NCBI GenBank assembly: GCA_025057795.1
Contig: JANXEP010000054.1
Location: forward strand, 1 to 7,876
From: Candidatus Bathyarchaeota archaeon
GTDB lineage: Archaea; Thermoproteota; Bathyarchaeia; Bathyarchaeales; UBA233
Direction of reading: 5' to 3'
Length of the DNA: 7,876 nt
In this document: positions 5,371 through 7,876 of the stretch, piece by piece
Layout of the letters: every line of letters begins with the position of its first letter
Position numbering within the stretch: the stretch's first letter is position 1
Made by a program: the position numbers and the translations under genes
Notes under the pieces: model-generated
Seen by the model: only the letters and a program-made list of their open reading frames with translations
The model's database searches: none
What the model was told of the DNA's origin: nothing

Positions 5371-5391
5371 TTTAGCTTAAAGGTTTTAAAT
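5371..5391. promoter_or_regulatory. Divergent promoter region between the thiolase and the nucleotidyltransferase
   Basis: This gap of about 65 bases holds two TATA-like stretches: TTTAGCTTAA at 5371-5380, about 25-30 bases before 5400 for the plus gene, and TTTAAAA (minus strand, 5390-5384), placing a minus-strand start near 5362. The plus gene also has AAGGG at 5397-5401, 7 bases before its ATG. Assignments rest on spacing. Confidence 0.35.
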
Positions 5392-5408
5392 GGGATAAGG
5401 GTTTCTCA

Positions 5409-6134
5409 ATGCTGAAAGTGAAAAATTTGGCTAAGAAACCATTCAGACGTCTAGAAATCAGTGAGGTTGTCTACGCAAGCGAACGCTGGAAACTTCTTGA
5501 GGAGCTGAGGGCTAAGGCAATAAGCCTCATGGAGGCTCTGGAAAAATTTAACATGGAAGTCATAGTGCACGGGAGCATCGCCCGAGGCGACGTTACGGAG
5601 AAAAGCGACGTAGACGTATTCATACCAAGCCAGCCCCCGTCCTTTCTTGTGGAGACAGCCCTTGAAAGCGCCGGCATACCCATAAACCGGCGAATTGTAG
5701 TGCAAGCCACGCCAGCCTACGCCATGAAAGCCTACATCGAGATAGACGAAAAAACAAGTGTTTCTTTTCCGTTGATGAAGATGCGCAAGGTGGAACGTGA
5801 ATTCTATCGGTTTGGCGGAGAAGCAACCCTAAAGGATTTAAGGGCGGGTCTGCGTTTTCCAGGCGTGGATAAACGTCTCATGCTTATTGAGCCTACGGAG
5901 AAGGGCCATAGAGAAAGCTCCATTGTTGGATGGGAGGAACAAGTCGCCAAGCTTCTCGGCATATCTGTAGAAACAGTCCTTGACAGAGTTCACGCCCTCA
6001 TGAGAAGGGATGAGGTTGGCAGAACCGGCGTTTTCTTAGAGAGGGAGCTTGCTGAAGGCGAAACTTTTGAACAAGTCTTGAAAAAACTTGCGGAAGAAAA
6101 CCCGGCAGTTCGAAGAAGACTGAAAAGCGTTTAA
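5409..6134 (+). CDS. Archaeal nucleotidyltransferase (Pol β superfamily, COG1665-like)
   Basis: The product (241 residues) is a predicted enzyme transferring a nucleotide to an unknown acceptor. The Pol β signature is clear: VHGSIARGDVTEKSDVDVF at about 53-71, with G55-S56 and the metal-binding D67-x-D69. A third carboxylate may be E111 or D113 (AYIEIDEKTSVSF). The second half (about 135-241) is mostly helical and basic, with RFPGVDKRLMLIEPTEKGHR and a segment that looks like a small helical DNA/RNA-binding module (SIVGWEEQVAKLLGISVETV). It is longer than minimal MNT antitoxins, which are usually about 100 residues, and no HEPN partner is adjacent. A toxin-antitoxin role is therefore unlikely. 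The archaeal family is conserved but its substrate is not known to me. ATG 5409 has AAGGG 7 bases upstream. It converges on pelota with 6 bases between the genes. Confidence 0.8.
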   Translation: MLKVKNLAKKPFRRLEISEVVYASERWKLLEELRAKAISLMEALEKFNMEVIVHGSIARGDVTEKSDVDVFIPSQPPSFLVETALESAGIPINRRIVVQATPAYAMKAYIEIDEKTSVSFPLMKMRKVEREFYRFGGEATLKDLRAGLRFPGVDKRLMLIEPTEKGHRESSIVGWEEQVAKLLGISVETVLDRVHALMRRDEVGRTGVFLERELAEGETFEQVLKKLAEENPAVRRRLKSV

Positions 6135-6140
6135 AAAGGC

Positions 6141-7223
6141 CTATTCTGTTTGTAGCGCATACCTTAACAGTGCAGCGGTTCCGCCTAGGGCGGCCAGTTT
6201 TGCTCCAGCCTCATGCTCTGTGCTGACGACTAAGATTTTTCCGCCCTTCGCTTCCACGCTCTTCATTAGCTGTTCAATAAATAGGAGTTCCTCATCGGTG
6301 GCCTCGCGTAGTGCAGTGTCAGCCAAAACAAGAAGTTCAATGGCTCCGAGGTCTGCGGCTTTCCGCACTTCCTCCAGTCCGTAAGCCACTGTTTTTTCGC
6401 CTTTTCCAAGCCTTTTAAGAATCTCTTCGATGGCTTCCGTCTCCTCCATAATGCGCAGACTCTTCACGGTCTTGGCGAGGACGCCGGACCTTAAGGCCTC
6501 ATAGATTCCGGCGACGCCGCTGTTGTTCACGCTTTTAACATCCACAACGGATTTGGCTATTTCCGGCGCCTCTCTTCGGACGAAGTCTGCGAAGTCATTT
6601 TTTATGAAACCTACGCCGATTATGGCTATTGGGTTGCGTTTTTCGCTCCAAACTTGGCGGAGGCTATCAAGGGCTTTTTGGAAAAACTCTTTAAGGGCAA
6701 CGCTTCGTTTTTCAGCTTCAAGTTTTCCCGGAAGCCTTGTTTCCTCCTCAACCTTAACCTCAACACCATACTGGGCTGTTGTAGCAACCGCGTAGCCTTC
6801 ATCGTCTATGGCAATTATGATTATGGGTTTTTCAGAAGCCTCTTTAGCGGTTTCAAGCCTCTCAATGTGATGACGACGCCACTCCTCTTTGACTATGGTT
6901 AATGGTGTGTTTAGGGCGATGTTCAGCGTATGGTGAGCACCCGTTGGCACTATTTCCGGCGCTTGACATATGGTTCCATGAACCCTAAGCCTTTTGAGAA
7001 GCCTGTCCCAAAAAACTTTCTCTACCTTAACGCCGAGAAAAACGGGAACCCTTTCACCCCGCTTGGTCCTTGCGTATTTCTCGTCCTGTTTTATTTCCCG
7101 GGTGGTGTAGGCGTAAACCTCGTCGCCCTTGTAAATTAGATTGTAGAGATGCCATAAATCGTCAAAAGTCTCCGGAACAACTTTCACAAAGCCCCTCTTT
7201 AAGTTCATCTCAAGAATCTTCAA
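6141..7223 (-). CDS. pelA: Pelota (aPelota/Dom34), ribosome rescue factor
   Basis: aPelota enters the A site of stalled ribosomes, recruits aEF1α and aABCE1, and splits the ribosome without hydrolysing peptidyl-tRNA. The 360-residue length fits the family. Domain A (about 1-130, Sm-like) contains TFDDLWHLYNLIYKGDEV and the RGERVPVFLGVKVEKV region. Domain B (about 132-250) is the eRF1-like middle domain and lacks a GGQ motif, as expected for pelota rather than aRF1. Domain C (about 255-355, L7Ae-like) ends in the family hallmark HEAGAKLAALGGTAALLRY. The start is TTG 7223: it gives the family N-terminus (MKILEMNLKRGFVKV) and has AGAGG at 7236-7232, 8 bases upstream. ATG 7208 would remove part of the first strand. 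It lies downstream of the CBS gene, probably in one operon, and in the same frame. Confidence 0.95.
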   Translation of the reverse strand: MKILEMNLKRGFVKVVPETFDDLWHLYNLIYKGDEVYAYTTREIKQDEKYARTKRGERVPVFLGVKVEKVFWDRLLKRLRVHGTICQAPEIVPTGAHHTLNIALNTPLTIVKEEWRRHHIERLETAKEASEKPIIIIAIDDEGYAVATTAQYGVEVKVEEETRLPGKLEAEKRSVALKEFFQKALDSLRQVWSEKRNPIAIIGVGFIKNDFADFVRREAPEIAKSVVDVKSVNNSGVAGIYEALRSGVLAKTVKSLRIMEETEAIEEILKRLGKGEKTVAYGLEEVRKAADLGAIELLVLADTALREATDEELLFIEQLMKSVEAKGGKILVVSTEHEAGAKLAALGGTAALLRYALQTE

Positions 7224-7252
7224 AGGAAACGCCTCTTCGCCGTTTTGGGCGC

Positions 7253-7282
7253 CAGTCTGATATTTGCCGGTCTAATATTTGC
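7253..7282. repeat. Two tandem 15-bp imperfect repeats across the CBS-gene stop
   Basis: The plus strand has CAGTCTGATATTTGC (7253-7267) followed directly by CGGTCTAATATTTGC (7268-7282), matching at 13 of 15 positions. One copy contains the end of the CBS gene including its TAG; the other lies in the short gap before pelota. A small local duplication of the gene end is the simplest reading. Confidence 0.7.
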
Positions 7283-7706
7283 GGGCGTGGGGTCTAACAA
7301 GCTCCTCCAAAATGCTTAGTAGGTCGGGAACTTTTGCCACAATGTCTGTAAACGTGATTATACCCACGAGCTCATCATTATTTCGTGTGACGAGAAGCCT
7401 CTTAATACGTTTTTTAGCCATGAATTTGGCAGCCTCGTTGATGCTTGCGTTCTCGTCAATCGTTATGACGGGGCTGCTCATGATTTGCCTTGCTGTCAAG
7501 GTTTCCGGAGCCAAACACGGCTCCACGACCCTCCTTAAAATGTCTCTTTCAGTGATTATTCCAACCGGCCTGTCGCCTTGAACAACCACTATAGAGCCTA
7601 TGTCAAACTTGTTCATAGTGGCGACAACCTCTTTAACGCTGGTATCAGGACGTACAACACGAACATCCTTCGACATAACATCCCTAACGAGAAGGATCCC
7701 AGCCAA
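7272..7706 (-). CDS. Two-CBS-domain protein
   Basis: The product (144 residues) is a stand-alone Bateman module: CBS1 at about 7-62 (VRDVMSKDVRVV...GIITERDIL) and CBS2 at about 72-126 (ARQIMSSPVITI...GIITFTDIV). The paired ligand motifs GIITERD (49-55) and GIITFTD (115-121) are the usual ribose-phosphate-contacting G-h-x-T-x-x-D sequences, so it probably binds AMP, ATP or a related adenosyl ligand. No effector domain is fused, so it would act as a sensor on a partner. The start is TTG 7706, preceded by a strong GGAGG at 7720-7716 with 9-base spacing. The frame extends to a TTG at 7763, but that region holds the likely promoter. ATG 7676 is a shorter alternative. Pelota follows 48 bases after the TAG stop on the same strand, suggesting an operon, though any functional tie is unproven. 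Confidence 0.88.
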   Translation of the reverse strand: MAGILLVRDVMSKDVRVVRPDTSVKEVVATMNKFDIGSIVVVQGDRPVGIITERDILRRVVEPCLAPETLTARQIMSSPVITIDENASINEAAKFMAKKRIKRLLVTRNNDELVGIITFTDIVAKVPDLLSILEELVRPHARKY

Positions 7707-7742
7707 ATTCAACAGCCTCCACGAGACTAGAAACAGCCAGCA

Positions 7743-7752
7743 AGTATTAAAA
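7743..7752 (-). promoter_or_regulatory. Probable TATA box of the CBS-pelota operon
   Basis: The minus strand reads GGTTTTAATACTTG. Transcription would begin about 25 bases downstream, near 7723, just ahead of GGAGG at 7720-7716 and the TTG start at 7706. The spacing supports the chosen short start for the CBS gene. Confidence 0.45.
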
Positions 7753-7767
7753 CCTTCCAGCAAAACC

Positions 7768-7775
7768 CTTAATAG
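7768..7775 (+). promoter_or_regulatory. Possible TATA box for tRNA-Ala
   Basis: CTTAATAG lies about 29 bases upstream of the tRNA 5' end at 7801. A second AT-rich stretch (GTTTAAATTT, near 7788-7797) is too close to act as TATA for an unprocessed start. Confidence 0.3.
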
Positions 7776-7800
7776 AAGTCTTGTAACGTTTAAATTTCGG

Positions 7801-7876
7801 GGGCCGGTAGATCAGCCTGGTATGATCGCAGCGTTGGCATCGCTGAGGTCGCGGGTTCAAATCCCGCCCGGTCCAC
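7801..7876 (+). tRNA. tRNA-Ala, anticodon GGC
   Basis: A full cloverleaf is present. The acceptor stem GGGCCGG (7801-7807) pairs with CCGGTCC (7868-7874) and includes G3·U70, the universal alanine identity pair. The D stem is GATC/GATC (7810-7813, 7824-7827). The anticodon stem CAGCG/CGCTG encloses loop TTGGCAT (7834-7840) with anticodon GGC at 7836-7838, reading GCC/GCU. The variable loop is AGGTC. The T stem GCGGG/CCCGC encloses TTCAAAT. The discriminator is A7875, followed by C at the window edge, so an encoded CCA is possible but cut off. No intron is seen. Confidence 0.96.

Noticed and set aside
5409..6134. MNT antitoxin of a HEPN/MNT toxin-antitoxin pair
   Set aside because: The protein is about twice the usual length, no HEPN gene is adjacent, and neighbours are housekeeping genes.
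6523..6902. Plus-strand frames inside pelota
   Set aside because: They are antisense to a full-length pelota with all domains and have no recognisable features.
1..7876. CRISPR array or long dispersed repeats
   Set aside because: No regularly spaced repeats were seen by eye; the only repeats are the 11-bp inverted pair and the 15-bp tandem pair.
7801..7876. tRNA-Ala as the element's attachment site
   Set aside because: No integrase or foreign DNA is visible beside it, its 3' flank is outside the window, and the integrase abuts rnpB almost 6 kb away.

Overview
This window looks like a piece of an archaeal chromosome, most likely from the TACK side (Bathyarchaeia-like). That placement rests on gene content, not on a search. 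The archaeal markers are aPelota, a Fap7/AK6-type nucleotide kinase, an archaeal-type RNase P RNA, a DUF1922 zinc ribbon, a TtuA/NcsA-type tRNA thiolase and an archaeal nucleotidyltransferase. Intergenic spaces are short, TATA-like boxes are recognisable, and several genes appear to start with TTG or GTG.

The window has two parts. Positions 1 to about 1970 are AT-rich (about one third G+C by eye) and look like the end of an integrated mobile element. All genes there are on the minus strand: a tyrosine integrase, a small PD-(D/E)XK nuclease-like protein, and the first 97 codons of an acidic coiled-coil protein that leaves the window at position 1. From about 1974 rightward the DNA has chromosomal composition and holds housekeeping genes.

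The boundary falls at the 3' end of an RNase P RNA gene (rnpB, minus strand, about 1973-2288). I identified this RNA from its conserved core: paired P1/P2 ends, the P4 helix with its bulged U, P8 and P9 hairpins with GNRA loops, and a UUCG-capped P3. The integrase frame runs without a stop through the rnpB 3' end and back about 57 codons into it. This is the arrangement expected for an SSV-type element that uses the 3' end of an RNA gene as its attachment site, here rnpB rather than a tRNA. An 11-bp perfect inverted repeat straddles the junction and could compete with the P4 helix.

To the right, a Fap7-like kinase diverges from rnpB. It converges on a degenerate restriction-fold protein, which diverges from a DUF1922 zinc ribbon. 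That in turn overlaps tail to tail with a ZIP-family metal transporter, which lies downstream of a TtuA/NcsA-like tRNA thiolase in an apparent operon. A nucleotidyltransferase diverges from the thiolase and converges on pelota. Pelota lies downstream of a two-CBS-domain protein, in the same frame and separated from it by one TAG stop. A tRNA-Ala(GGC) ends the window. Many of the chromosomal genes act on RNA or the ribosome: tRNA 5' processing, small-subunit maturation, tRNA thiolation, ribosome rescue and tRNA-Ala.
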